From assembly GCF_030546805.1 (NCBI RefSeq), contig NZ_JAUOPC010000006.1, positions 310,001 to 374,000 of the forward strand: a stretch of DNA of 64,000 bases. Direction: 5' to 3'. The DNA is from Cyclobacterium sp. 1_MG-2023. Lineage in GTDB: Bacteria > Bacteroidota > Bacteroidia > Cytophagales > Cyclobacteriaceae. The notes under the pieces were generated by a model, which saw nothing but the letters and a program-made list of their open reading frames with translations, was not told the DNA's origin and did no database searches. Position numbers and translations under genes: made by a program. Position 1 is the first letter of the stretch; each line of letters opens with the position of its first letter. Below are positions 1 to 9,243 of the stretch, piece by piece.

Positions 1-501
1 CTCTTTTAAAGGGGTTCCTTTTACAATCCAGCGAAGCATTCCCCGTCTTTCAGATACCAGGGCACTGTCCTTGGATACGAATTCAATGGCCCAAGGAGTT
101 TTGATCACATCCTCTACCCATTCCTCAATATGTAAATCATATTTTTCAGTTTGAATATGCTGTGGAATGGCACGATCGATATTCGGTTGAATTTTCTGTG
201 CATCGGAAATAAAGTCCACCAGTGACTTGATTTGTTCTTTATTTAAAACTTGGTTCCAGGCAATCATTTCTGTTCCGGGTATCCCAAAAGTGATATTTCT
301 GGTCATCAAGCTACCGCTTCTACCGTATTTCCATGCCGTTTTGATTAGGGAACTGGCTGAATTGCCTTCTAAATTAGCCCCATGACATCCTGCACAGTAA
401 GTTTTATATAATTTTTCACCCTCTTGTGCAGATCCACATATAGCTAAGAAAGAAAATTGTAGAACCAACAACCCAAGTATTTTGGTGACCTTCTTCTTCA
501 T
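1..501 (-). CDS. Cytochrome c / PQQ-dependent sugar dehydrogenase, N-terminal part (cut by window edge)
   Basis: An open frame of 167 codons runs from an ATG at 501 off the left edge, so only the N-terminus is visible. It has a signal peptide (about residues 1-25, ending near ICGSAQ), then a single c-type heme motif CAGCH, then a stretch TPWAIEFVSKDSALVSERRG that matches the first blade of soluble PQQ-dependent aldose sugar dehydrogenases (family pattern TPWAL-F-P-G--LV-ER-G). The likely role is periplasmic sugar oxidation with electrons passed through the attached heme. The fusion order (cytochrome first, propeller second) is seen directly; the substrate is unknown. The rest of the propeller lies outside the window. 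Confidence 0.8.
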   Translation of the reverse strand, partial: MKKKVTKILGLLVLQFSFLAICGSAQEGEKLYKTYCAGCHGANLEGNSASSLIKTAWKYGRSGSLMTRNITFGIPGTEMIAWNQVLNKEQIKSLVDFISDAQKIQPNIDRAIPQHIQTEKYDLHIEEWVEDVIKTPWAIEFVSKDSALVSERRGMLRWIVKGTPLKE

Positions 502-577
502 TAATTGACCTATAGCTGATATTAAGAAAGATGGAATATACTATTTTTGGCTGTTGGATCCAATTTTGGTTTAGTAA

Positions 578-616
578 GACCTATTCAAACTTTTCTATTA
601 AAAGTTTGAATAGGTC
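578..616 (-). terminator. Strong hairpin downstream of L-serine dehydratase
   Basis: A perfect 17-bp inverted repeat (578-594 with 600-616) around a 5-nt loop lies 5 bp past the stop codon of the serine dehydratase gene. It would form a stable RNA hairpin at the end of that minus-strand transcript. The run of U expected of a classic intrinsic terminator is weak (the RNA continues UUACUAAA), so termination is an inference from position and stem strength. Confidence 0.55.
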
Positions 617-620
617 CAAT

Positions 621-2039
621 TTAACATTCGGATATGTTTACCGGGATTTTGGCCAAACCTCCTTCGGAAGTTTCTTTGTATTTAGATTTCATATCTTGGG
701 CCGTTTCCCACATTACTTTGATTACATTGTCCAGACTTAGCCGTGCGGCTTTGGCATCACTTTCCAAGGCCATATTGGAGGCTGTGATGGCCTTGATGGC
801 GCCCATACTGTTCCTTTCAATACAGGGAATTTGTACCAAGCCCCCGATGGGATCGCAGGTCATGCCCAAATGGTGTTCCATGGCGATTTCAGCTGCCTGA
901 CACACCTGTTCTTTGGTTCCACCAAGCGTTTCAGTTAGTGCTCCTGCTGCCATAGAGCTGGATACACCTATTTCTGCCTGACAACCTCCCATGGCCGCAG
1001 AAATAGTGGCCCCTTTTTTATAGAGCGTACCTATTTCTCCGGCGGTAAGAATAAATTTTACGATTTCATCCTCATCAAAATTGGCTGTGAAACAATGGGC
1101 GTACATCATTACTGCCGGAATTACGCCTGAGGCACCATTGGTAGGGGCAGTAATGATCCTACCAAAAGAAGCATTTTCTTCGTTTACGGCTAAGGCAAAA
1201 ACACTTATCCATTTATTTACAGTATCAAAATCCTTTGGGCCATTTTTAATGGCTTTCATCCAGTCTGCTACATCAGCAAACTTTTGGCCCTGTAAAAACT
1301 TTTTGTTCAAGTCGTAAGCTCTTCGCCTTACTTTCAGCCCCCCGGGAAGTATTCCGGATTTATTAATACCTCTAAAAATACAATCTTTTATTTCCTCCCA
1401 AATATAAAGGGCTTGTTTTCTGGTTTCAGCCTCAGTTTGCCAAGCTGTTTCATTGAGCATTACCAGTTCAGAAATGCTGAGGTTTAAGCGATTGCAATTG
1501 TCTAAAAGGTCTTTTTGGGAGTGGCATGGGTACTTGCTGCTTATGGGGTTTGTCGCCACATGTCCTGTATTTTGTTTCACCACAAACCCTCCCCCTACAG
1601 AGAAATATTCCTGCGATATTAAGGAACCATCTTTTAATTTGGCTTCAAATCGCATTCCGTTTGGATGATACTCCAGGCTTTTACTGAATTCAAAAAGGAT
1701 GTTTTTTTCATAATTAAAAGAGATGGAATGTTCAGCGGAAATGGATATGCTACCTTGACTTTTAATTCCTTCAATCTTTTCACCAATTTTATCAGTGTCA
1801 ATGGTCTTAAAATCCTCATTTGAGAGGCCAAGAATGACGGCAATATCTGTTCCATGGCCTTTTCCTGTCTTGGCCAGTGAGCCAAAGAAGCTGGTACAAA
1901 TCTCAGTGACCTTATGAAGCTGATTATTTTTCCTTAAATGGTCTAAAAAAAATAGGGCAGCTCTCCAAGGGCCCATGGTATGTGAGCTGGACGGTCCTAT
2001 GCCTACCTTTATAATTTCAAAAATACTTATTGACTCCAT
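621..2039 (-). CDS. sdaA: L-serine dehydratase, iron-sulfur-dependent, single chain
   Basis: The protein deaminates L-serine to pyruvate and ammonia in the cytoplasm using a [4Fe-4S] cluster. It is 472 residues from the ATG at 2039; a longer frame opens at a TTG at 2060, but MESISIFEIIKVGIGPSSSH is the normal family start. The N-terminal beta domain carries PSSSHTMGP (residues 16-24). The C-terminal alpha domain carries GGCQAEIG and TCDPIGGLVQIPC, the three cluster cysteines of the family. The last residue is itself a cysteine (NISEC), matching the tail-in-mouth arrangement known from Legionella L-serine dehydratase, where the C-terminal Cys occupies the active site. It is transcribed alone and ends at a strong hairpin. 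Confidence 0.95.
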   Translation of the reverse strand: MESISIFEIIKVGIGPSSSHTMGPWRAALFFLDHLRKNNQLHKVTEICTSFFGSLAKTGKGHGTDIAVILGLSNEDFKTIDTDKIGEKIEGIKSQGSISISAEHSISFNYEKNILFEFSKSLEYHPNGMRFEAKLKDGSLISQEYFSVGGGFVVKQNTGHVATNPISSKYPCHSQKDLLDNCNRLNLSISELVMLNETAWQTEAETRKQALYIWEEIKDCIFRGINKSGILPGGLKVRRRAYDLNKKFLQGQKFADVADWMKAIKNGPKDFDTVNKWISVFALAVNEENASFGRIITAPTNGASGVIPAVMMYAHCFTANFDEDEIVKFILTAGEIGTLYKKGATISAAMGGCQAEIGVSSSMAAGALTETLGGTKEQVCQAAEIAMEHHLGMTCDPIGGLVQIPCIERNSMGAIKAITASNMALESDAKAARLSLDNVIKVMWETAQDMKSKYKETSEGGLAKIPVNISEC

Positions 2040-2172
2040 ATTGATTTTGGGCCTTACCAATTACAATTAATAATGTCATGTAATTTACGCCTAAGGATCC
2101 AATAGGTAAAATTCTTATGGGGTTTTAATTGATTTAACCCATATTGGATCAAATCAAATTATGATTTTTTAG

Positions 2173-2719
2173 CTAAACAGAAAATTTATCCTTTTTCCAA
2201 TTCAATGGGTTGGCGGAAATGTAATTTTGTATTCTTTCGAATGAGGCAGAAATCCTGATGATATGGTCGTGAAATCTGGCCTGTCAGGAAAAATTGGCAT
2301 TTATTAATCGTGCCTGTTTGGTAACAGCAGATTTGTAGGAACGAATAATCGTTGAAACGCTACCTGGTTTTGGTGAAATTATTGCCATTTGTTTGTTTTT
2401 GGGTTTGGTTGGCGTGGCGGTAGATACGTTACATTGCAACGTATCTACCAGGGTGAATTGATCATGTTTAATCACCAATATACCATGGGTATGATTGGGC
2501 ATCACAACGAAATTTCCCAATTCAACAAACGGAAAATGTTTGGGTATTTCCATCCAATATTTGTGGGCGATTTGGCCTAATTCATTCAATTGCATCGTAG
2601 CATCCACAATTTTCCCTATTTTTTGTACAGATGGTTATAAAATAGGCACCGTTTTTACGATAATCATATCCGGGTAAACGAATAGATCCTACGCGGTATT
2701 TATTTTGGTATTTGTCCAT
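2173..2719 (-). pseudogene. REP-associated tyrosine transposase (Y1_Tnp/IS200-like), inactivated
   Basis: Read from an ATG at 2719, the frame starts YRVGSIRLPGYDYRKNGAYF and continues FITICTKNRE, typical of the transposases that handle REP elements. It then loses the frame at about 2605-2615, where family members have several more residues before IVD; a small deletion is the simplest reading. In the second frame the catalytic His pair is present (MPNHTHGILVI), followed by a variable linker and ISPKPGSVSTIIRSYKSAVT. After NANFS a TGA replaces the usual Trp codon, then QARFHDHIIRISASFERIQN and the normal C-terminus follow to a TAG at 2173. One frameshift or deletion and one nonsense codon are therefore visible, and the gene cannot make an intact enzyme. 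No flanking REP hairpins were recognised. Confidence 0.85.
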
Positions 2720-2755
2720 TTTATTTTTGGCAAATTTTTATACAAAGCCTTCCAT

Positions 2756-3454
2756 CTACCCCCTATAGATAGCCCTTGGATAATCTGACATTCTGATATT
2801 GTCTTTCTCTAATTCATTCAATGCATTTTTGGCAATCCATTTTGCCGCAGGGCTTTCAATTTGCAGTATTTCTTGGGCCAGAAGGATGGTTTTTTTGTTC
2901 AGGTCGGGGTTTCTTTTTCCAATATTGCGAAGGGCCCAATTCACGGCTTTTTTCACATAGATTCTTTCATCATTGGCCTCCCGTTTGATGATGGGGAAAA
3001 AGGTTTCAAATAGCACATTGTCTGATAGTTTATCTGCCATGCAGTAGGAGGCCATAATTGTGAATCCTGCTCTTTTTTCAAACTCAGGTTTCCTTTTTGT
3101 CCATTCAAAGATCTTTTCTAGGGCAAAATCACTTTTAGCAAATAAACCCATAGAAAAGCTATCACAAACCTCCCAGTTCTCAAATGTCTTCACCCACTTT
3201 TCCATCAATTCTACGGTTACATCTTTGGGTTTGAAAACTTTGCTACATAATATGCGGGCTTCGTAAATACCACTATCAAAAAGCTGCAGGCCTAGTTCAT
3301 TGTCCTTTCCGATATCCTTGGCTATCTTCTTTAATTCAGAATGGTAAATCCCCAAAGAATTATTAGAGACTACCCCAAATTTCTTTTCCTTAAAAATGAC
3401 TTTCTCTGGATTTTGAAGTGCATAAAGTCTGCCTATGGTTTCCTCGTAAGTCAT
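2756..3454 (-). CDS. DNA alkylation repair protein, AlkD-like HEAT-repeat glycosylase
   Basis: The 232-residue protein looks like the AlkD/AlkC superfamily: all-helical HEAT-like repeats that bind DNA and remove alkylated bases. Visible family landmarks are the tryptophan segments FENWEVCDSFSMGLF (about residues 90-104) and VKKAVNWALRNIGKRNPDL (about 168-186), the latter holding the W-x-x-R-x-x-x-K/R surface typical of this branch. The ATG at 3454 is well supported, because a second copy of the first 187 bp at 11074-11260 begins at exactly the same codon. It is a lone gene between the dead transposase and the first SusC operon. The enzymatic assignment is by family resemblance; the base substrate is not known. 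Confidence 0.8.
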   Translation of the reverse strand: MTYEETIGRLYALQNPEKVIFKEKKFGVVSNNSLGIYHSELKKIAKDIGKDNELGLQLFDSGIYEARILCSKVFKPKDVTVELMEKWVKTFENWEVCDSFSMGLFAKSDFALEKIFEWTKRKPEFEKRAGFTIMASYCMADKLSDNVLFETFFPIIKREANDERIYVKKAVNWALRNIGKRNPDLNKKTILLAQEILQIESPAAKWIAKNALNELEKDNIRMSDYPRAIYRG

Positions 3455-4405
3455 TTGTCTTGAATTGAATGGAGCTGTGTTTGGCTTAGGTTGGTCATAA
3501 TTTTCTTTGTTTTTATGTACTTATTCAGACGTATTGAAAAATGAATAGATTCAAGCTATTTTTCATTTTACTCTTTTCTTGTTTCAGTACTTTATTTATT
3601 ATAAGTGGAGACATATTAGTAAGAATGCTTTAATTAATAACTATCCTTATTATATTTCTTCAAAAATTATTAGGTAATTTAATTTTATATAAAATATAAA
3701 GATTTGATGTTGTTTTATTATTAATATTTTTTTTGTATCATTGAAAGTCCTGAGACCTACCTTTGGTAAATATTCGATTAGAATCGTCAATCTCGGAACC
3801 CAATTCAACTAAAATATACCCATTTTGTAACCTTATAATTTCCTAAATTTTTATTTTTTGAGGAGTCATTGGTATTTCAAACTTTAGTAGAAAAAAATGT
3901 TGGCATCAACCCTTGCCAGATGAGAGATGGATTTGAATGATATTAAAATCGGAAATAATCATATTAGGAATATAAAATAAGAGAAGACACAGGATGAATT
4001 GAGAATGCATCTAGGATTTTTTATGAATGAAGAAAAATTAAGAAAAAACCAAGTGGTACAGTATTATCCTGGTTTTGTCTTAAAGCATGTAATTATCCAA
4101 AGTCCCAAAATTCCAGAATAAGTGTATTGACCATATGTGGCATAGGAGTTCTGCCAAGTAAACGATTTTGTCGATGATTCAAATTCTACAAAAAACAGAT
4201 ATAATAAGTTTTATATAGGTTTTTCTGTCTAGAGATCAAAGTCTATCTACCCACAAAAGCCTGTAAATAGCCTTATTTTCAAGTCAAATAGCATACAAGA
4301 AAAAAATAACCTGCCCAATTCTCATTGATTTTACCCGCAAATATTGCAGGTATTTTATTGACCAAGTACAAACAAAAAGTTTTTCCATCACTAATTCTTT
4401 CGAAT
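3455..4405. other. Long AT-rich intergenic region before first SusC gene
   Basis: This 950-bp stretch separates the divergent AlkD-like and SusC genes. It holds no convincing gene. A 32-codon reading frame (ATG at 4023) has no recognisable family and no signal peptide and is probably chance. An in-frame TTG at 4325 extends the SusC frame upstream, but that extension is not signal-peptide-like. The promoters of both flanking genes should lie here, though no clear TAnnTTTG element was assigned. Confidence 0.5.
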
Positions 4406-7400
4406 ATGAAAACACAAATACCGTACTGCTTACAGGTCGTACTTCGAAAAACCACATTAATTGTGCTGACCTTGTTAATTAATTTCCCAGGTCAGGCCGA
4501 CTCAAGTTCTCATTTTTTATCAGGAAAAATTCTACCTACCAATTCACCTGGTTTAACGGAAGATAAGAAAGTCAGCGAAAAAGAGGAAATTGAACAGGTG
4601 GAGAGGGCTCCCGTTTCCTTTGAAAATTCCTTTCAAAGGGAACGTTTTGAATTATCGATTAGAAAAGACATTGCCATAAAAGGAAAGGTGATTTCTAAAT
4701 TCGATGAAGAATCCATTCCCGGTGTGAATGTTTTAATAAAAGGCTCAGCAATTGGTACGGTTACCGATTTAGATGGTAATTATTCAATTAATGCACCGGA
4801 AGGGGCGGTATTAATTTTTTCTTTTGTTGGATTTATTACCCAAGAGGTGGCAGTCAATTCAAGAACTCTTATTAATGTTAGTTTGGTAGAAGATGTTCAG
4901 TCCTTGGATGGTGTGGTAGTAATTGGATACGGTACCCAGAAAAAAAGTGATTTGACTGGTTCGGTAACTTCCGTTACAGCAAAAGAGTTTGAAGGACAGG
5001 CATTTTCCAATTTGAACCAAGCCCTTCAAGGAAAAGTTGCGGGGGCAGAAATTACTTCTACCTCAGGAGAACCTGGAGGAGCTGTCCAGATCAGGATCAG
5101 AGGGCAGGGAACATTTGGCAATTCAGGTCCTTTATATGTTATAGATGGAGTACCTATGCCAGGAAATAATATCAACGCTATTAACCCAAATGATATTGAA
5201 AGCATAACCGTTCTTAAAGATGCTTCAGCTTCGGCAATTTATGGCTCCAGAGCTGCTAACGGGGTTATTTTGGTTACAACCAAAAAGGGGGTGTCAGGGG
5301 AAACAAAGCTGGAATATAATGGCTATTATGGAATTCAGTCCTTCAATAACTTTATACCGATGGCAAATTCCCAGCAACTTGCAGATGTGGTAAATGATGC
5401 ACAGTTAAATGGTGGTTATGCGCCTCAGGCAGCCTTTAATAATCCTGAAGTTTTAAAAACAGATACTGACTGGCAGAAAGCTGCTTTTCAGACGGCCCCC
5501 ATGCAGGATCACAGCTTGACGGTATCGGGAGGGGGTGAGAACTCGAAATTTTACCTTTCCGGTGGTTATTTGGATCAAGAAGGAGTTATGGTTTTCAGTT
5601 CCTTAAAACGGTACTCCGGAAGGGTCAACAGCGAATTCACCATTGGAAAGGGGAAGAAACTTAAAATTGGGGAATCATTGATATTGAGCCGGTCTGAGGG
5701 ATTGAATCTTGGACAAGCAAATAACCTTGATTTTGCCTATCTGTTAGGTGCATCCCCTACCATGAAATTATATAAACCACAAAATTTAGGTGGTTATGGA
5801 GGACCTAACCCTGCAGAAACAGGGGTAAACAACAGGGAAAATATAGTTGGAAGGAGAGATTTGAGACGTAATTATACAACTCGTAACAACCTATTAGGGA
5901 ATGTGTTTGCTGAATATTCCATTATTCCTTCCCTAAAATATCGACTGAATGCTGGCATCAATACAAGCTTGAACACCAATAAAATCTTTGTAGGAATATT
6001 CAATATGGACAACCGATCCAATAATACCCAGACTCTTAACGAGTCTAAGAATGAATCCAACGAATACTTATTAGAGCATACCCTTTCTTTTGAAAAGGTT
6101 TTTCAAGAAAAGTACTCCATTTCTTTACTGGGAGGCTATACCCAGCAAAATGCCTTTTTTAGCAACCTTTCTGGTAGCAAAAGAGATTCGCCAAGTAATG
6201 AACTGCAGGTGTTTAATGCCATGACAGGTGTTTTTACCTTGAGTGGAAATGAAGAAGAGTGGGCCTTGCGTTCCTTTATCGGACGTGCCAATATTTCCAT
6301 TGAGGATAAATACTTGTTTACAGCTACCATTCGGAGAGATGGATCTTCCAGATTTGGAAAGGAAAACAGGTACGGTAATTTCCCCTCCTTTGCCGCTGGC
6401 TGGAACATAGACAGAGAGCCTTTTCTTCAGGACATTTCTGCAATGACAGGTTTGAAACTAAGAGCCAGTTGGGGTAAATTGGGTAATCAAGAAATTGGTA
6501 ATTATAGCAATGTTACTACGGTGACAACTGCTCCAAGGTATTTCTTTGGTGCTGACCAAATAGCCCCCGCATCAGCAGTACTTACCCTCGGAAATCCACT
6601 CTTGAGATGGGAATCAACCGAGCAGAGCAATTTGGGAGTTAACATTTCCTTTATTAATAATTCACTTACTCTTTCTGCTGATTACTGGGTTAAAAATACA
6701 GATGGTATTCTTTTAAGAACTCCTGTCTCTACTGTTTCTGGTGTTTACCGTTCCAATGGTGCTTTCCAGAATGCTGCTGGTTTAAAGAATTCAGGATTTG
6801 AGTTTTTACTAGGGTACAGAAAGTATGTTGGAGATTTATATTTTGACTTAACAGCAAACCTTACAACAGTTCGAAATGAGGTTACTTCACTTGGAAAAGG
6901 GTCGTCTATTATTAATTTAGTAGAAAACGTCTATCAGTTTGGAACCTTTACCCGTACTACTATAGGTGAACCTATGTCTAGTTTTTATGGATATATTATG
7001 GATGGTATTTTCCAGACGGATTCCGAAATTGAGAATCATGCAACCCAGACAGGGGCCGCTCCAGGAGATGTGAAGTTCAGAGATATCGATGGAAATGGAA
7101 TTATAGATGCCAACGACAGAACCGTTATAGGAGATCCCTTTCCTGATTTTAATTATGGCCTTTCTTCAAGTCTAAATTACAAAGCATATGATCTAAATTT
7201 CAGTTTTCAGGGCGTTCAAGGAAAGCAACTGTACAATGCACAAAGAGCCTATCTTGAAAGTATGAACGGTGAGCATGGACAAATGGCTACTGTGGTGGAT
7301 CGATGGACTGGTCCCGGCACCTCCAACACCATGCCCAGGGCAATTCGAGGAGGAGCAAATCTTAACTCACGTCCCTCTTCGCGTTATGTTGAAGATGCAA

Positions 7401-7660
7401 GTTACCTTCGATTACAAAACGTTCAGATAGGCTATGTTCTTCCAGAAACATTTTTGAGCAAGTTTGGAATAAGCAATTTCAGAACCTATATAAATGCCCA
7501 GAATCTATTCACCATCACTGGTTATTCCAATTATAGTCCGGATGGACTGGGAGGTTCTGGCTATGGCAACAACGATCTTAATCCCTTATCAATAGGTGTG
7601 GATACAGGAAATTATCCAATTCCTCGAATTATCCAGCTGGGTTTACAAGTAGGTTTTTGA
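4406..7660 (+). CDS. SusC/RagA-type TonB-linked outer membrane receptor
   Basis: The 1084-residue protein is the outer-membrane barrel of a SusCD transporter and imports an oligomeric nutrient using TonB energy. From the ATG at 4406 it has a signal peptide (about 1-30), an unusual charged spacer of about 60 residues, a carboxypeptidase-regulatory-like domain (IKGKVISKFDEESIPGVNVL, about 90-175), the SusC hallmark DGVVVIGYGTQKKSDLTGSV, a plug domain with ASAIYGSRAANGVILVTTKK and a 22-strand-type barrel ending in a terminal Phe. A calcium-loop-like DIDGNGIIDANDRT lies near the C-terminus, as in many SusC proteins. The in-frame TTG at 4325 was not used because the ATG is followed by the signal peptide. 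SusD follows after 31 bp. The substrate cannot be inferred, since no glycosidase sits in the operon. Confidence 0.95.
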   Translation: MKTQIPYCLQVVLRKTTLIVLTLLINFPGQADSSSHFLSGKILPTNSPGLTEDKKVSEKEEIEQVERAPVSFENSFQRERFELSIRKDIAIKGKVISKFDEESIPGVNVLIKGSAIGTVTDLDGNYSINAPEGAVLIFSFVGFITQEVAVNSRTLINVSLVEDVQSLDGVVVIGYGTQKKSDLTGSVTSVTAKEFEGQAFSNLNQALQGKVAGAEITSTSGEPGGAVQIRIRGQGTFGNSGPLYVIDGVPMPGNNINAINPNDIESITVLKDASASAIYGSRAANGVILVTTKKGVSGETKLEYNGYYGIQSFNNFIPMANSQQLADVVNDAQLNGGYAPQAAFNNPEVLKTDTDWQKAAFQTAPMQDHSLTVSGGGENSKFYLSGGYLDQEGVMVFSSLKRYSGRVNSEFTIGKGKKLKIGESLILSRSEGLNLGQANNLDFAYLLGASPTMKLYKPQNLGGYGGPNPAETGVNNRENIVGRRDLRRNYTTRNNLLGNVFAEYSIIPSLKYRLNAGINTSLNTNKIFVGIFNMDNRSNNTQTLNESKNESNEYLLEHTLSFEKVFQEKYSISLLGGYTQQNAFFSNLSGSKRDSPSNELQVFNAMTGVFTLSGNEEEWALRSFIGRANISIEDKYLFTATIRRDGSSRFGKENRYGNFPSFAAGWNIDREPFLQDISAMTGLKLRASWGKLGNQEIGNYSNVTTVTTAPRYFFGADQIAPASAVLTLGNPLLRWESTEQSNLGVNISFINNSLTLSADYWVKNTDGILLRTPVSTVSGVYRSNGAFQNAAGLKNSGFEFLLGYRKYVGDLYFDLTANLTTVRNEVTSLGKGSSIINLVENVYQFGTFTRTTIGEPMSSFYGYIMDGIFQTDSEIENHATQTGAAPGDVKFRDIDGNGIIDANDRTVIGDPFPDFNYGLSSSLNYKAYDLNFSFQGVQGKQLYNAQRAYLESMNGEHGQMATVVDRWTGPGTSNTMPRAIRGGANLNSRPSSRYVEDASYLRLQNVQIGYVLPETFLSKFGISNFRTYINAQNLFTITGYSNYSPDGLGGSGYGNNDLNPLSIGVDTGNYPIPRIIQLGLQVGF

Positions 7661-7691
7661 TTCTATTTATTCCAACATTAATTTCTTTAAA

Positions 7692-9128
7692 ATGAAAAAC
7701 ATATTAATATTCAATATCGTAATTTCCTTTTTGCTGCTTTTTGGCTGTAGTGATGACTATTTAGAAAAGTCCCCCCCTGATAAACTTCTTGAAGAAGGTT
7801 TTGTCAATTCTTCGGACAGGGTAAGTCTGGCTGTTAATGGGACCTATCAGCAGCTTCAGGTATCAGATCTATATGGAGACTACCTTCCGAAGTTCATAGG
7901 AGTGCCTTCCGGCGAAATATTGCTCTCCAATACTACTCCCTTAGCAATAAATAATTTTTCCTTTGATGCGTCGGATACTTATTTGCTCAATATTTATGCG
8001 GCTTTTTATCAGGGAATAAAAAGAGCTAATTCCGTCATTACCGAGGCTCCCCTTGTGGATATGGATAATGCATTGAAAGCGAGATACATTGCTGAGGCTA
8101 AATTTCTTAGGGCTTTCTATTACTGGAACCTTACAAACATGTGGGGAGATGTGATACTATTATTGGAAACAGTTGAGAACCCTGATGATGTGCTTGTAGG
8201 TAAAAATACCCAAGCAGAAATTTATGAAGCCATTAAAATTGACCTTCAGGATGCAATTCCAGCATTGCCAGCTTCATATGAATCATCGGATTTAGGCAGG
8301 GTTACGAAAGGTGCTGCACAATCACTTCTTGGAAAGGCACATTTATACACCGAAAATTACGAGGAGGCAGAATCCCTTTTTGCCGAGGTAATTCAATCAG
8401 GAACTTATAATTTGATGGATGAATTTGATCAAATTTGGAATAGAAATTTTGAAAACAATAGTGAATCCATTTTTGAAGTTCAGTTTGCTGATATTGGAGG
8501 GGCAGGAACAAGTACCAGAAACCAGTCTCACTTACCCGGCGTAAATGGAGGGACAGGTAGCCATGTAGCCACCCAAAAAATTGTTGATGCATTTTCCGAA
8601 AATGATCCCCGATTGGGCTATTCAATTTTTAGGGATGGCGACATTTTTGCTCCAAATTTAACGACAGCAAGTATTGATTTGGATTATTACAAATCCACAT
8701 GGTCTGCAACGGGGTACAATATACGGAAAGGTATGGTGCCGATCCTCTATTTACAGGGGGCAGGGACCAACTATCCCGTTATTCGATTTGCTGATGTATT
8801 ACTGATGTATGCAGAAGCGGCAAATGAAATGGGTAAGATTAGTGAAGCCCGCAATGCTGTGAACAGAGTGCGACAAAGACCTTCCGTTAATATGCCTGTC
8901 CTTACAGAGGCTGAGACTGGTACAAAAGAAGCGATGTTTGCTGCTATTGTGGATGAAAGAGAGGTGGAACTGGCATTTGAAAACCACCGATTTAGTGATC
9001 TTAGGCGATGGGGTCTCGCAGAGGAGGAATTGGGACCATTGGGATATCTTCCAAAACACAGGTACTTTCCATTTCCCCAGCTGGAAATAGACATTAACCC
9101 ACAATTGGTTCAGAATACTGGTTGGTAA
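7692..9128 (+). CDS. SusD/RagB-type nutrient-binding lipoprotein
   Basis: This 478-residue partner of the preceding SusC is a surface lipoprotein that caps the barrel and binds substrate. The signal peptide ends in the lipobox LLFGC with the lipidated cysteine at residue 19, followed by the acidic SDDYLEKSPPDKL, the typical SusD mature start. Helical TPR-like regions include AKFLRAFYYWNLTNMWGDV, and the C-terminal landmarks VIRFADVLLMYAEAANE, INPQL and NTGW are those of the SusD C-terminal region. It begins 31 bp after SusC and is surely cotranscribed. A Bacteroidota amidohydrolase-like gene follows 115 bp later. Confidence 0.95.
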   Translation: MKNILIFNIVISFLLLFGCSDDYLEKSPPDKLLEEGFVNSSDRVSLAVNGTYQQLQVSDLYGDYLPKFIGVPSGEILLSNTTPLAINNFSFDASDTYLLNIYAAFYQGIKRANSVITEAPLVDMDNALKARYIAEAKFLRAFYYWNLTNMWGDVILLLETVENPDDVLVGKNTQAEIYEAIKIDLQDAIPALPASYESSDLGRVTKGAAQSLLGKAHLYTENYEEAESLFAEVIQSGTYNLMDEFDQIWNRNFENNSESIFEVQFADIGGAGTSTRNQSHLPGVNGGTGSHVATQKIVDAFSENDPRLGYSIFRDGDIFAPNLTTASIDLDYYKSTWSATGYNIRKGMVPILYLQGAGTNYPVIRFADVLLMYAEAANEMGKISEARNAVNRVRQRPSVNMPVLTEAETGTKEAMFAAIVDEREVELAFENHRFSDLRRWGLAEEELGPLGYLPKHRYFPFPQLEIDINPQLVQNTGW

Positions 9129-9243
9129 TTTTAAGAAAAAATTTTCTTATTTATTTTATTCTAACAAGCCTATTAGAATTCTTTGTTTGACTAAATAACT
9201 CGTTTATTAATACATTATTGGTTCATAATTACAGAAGAAAACC

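Noticed and set aside
4023-4121. 32-codon reading frame in the spacer before the first SusC gene
   Set aside because: It has no family resemblance, signal peptide or start-site support and is probably chance in AT-rich DNA.
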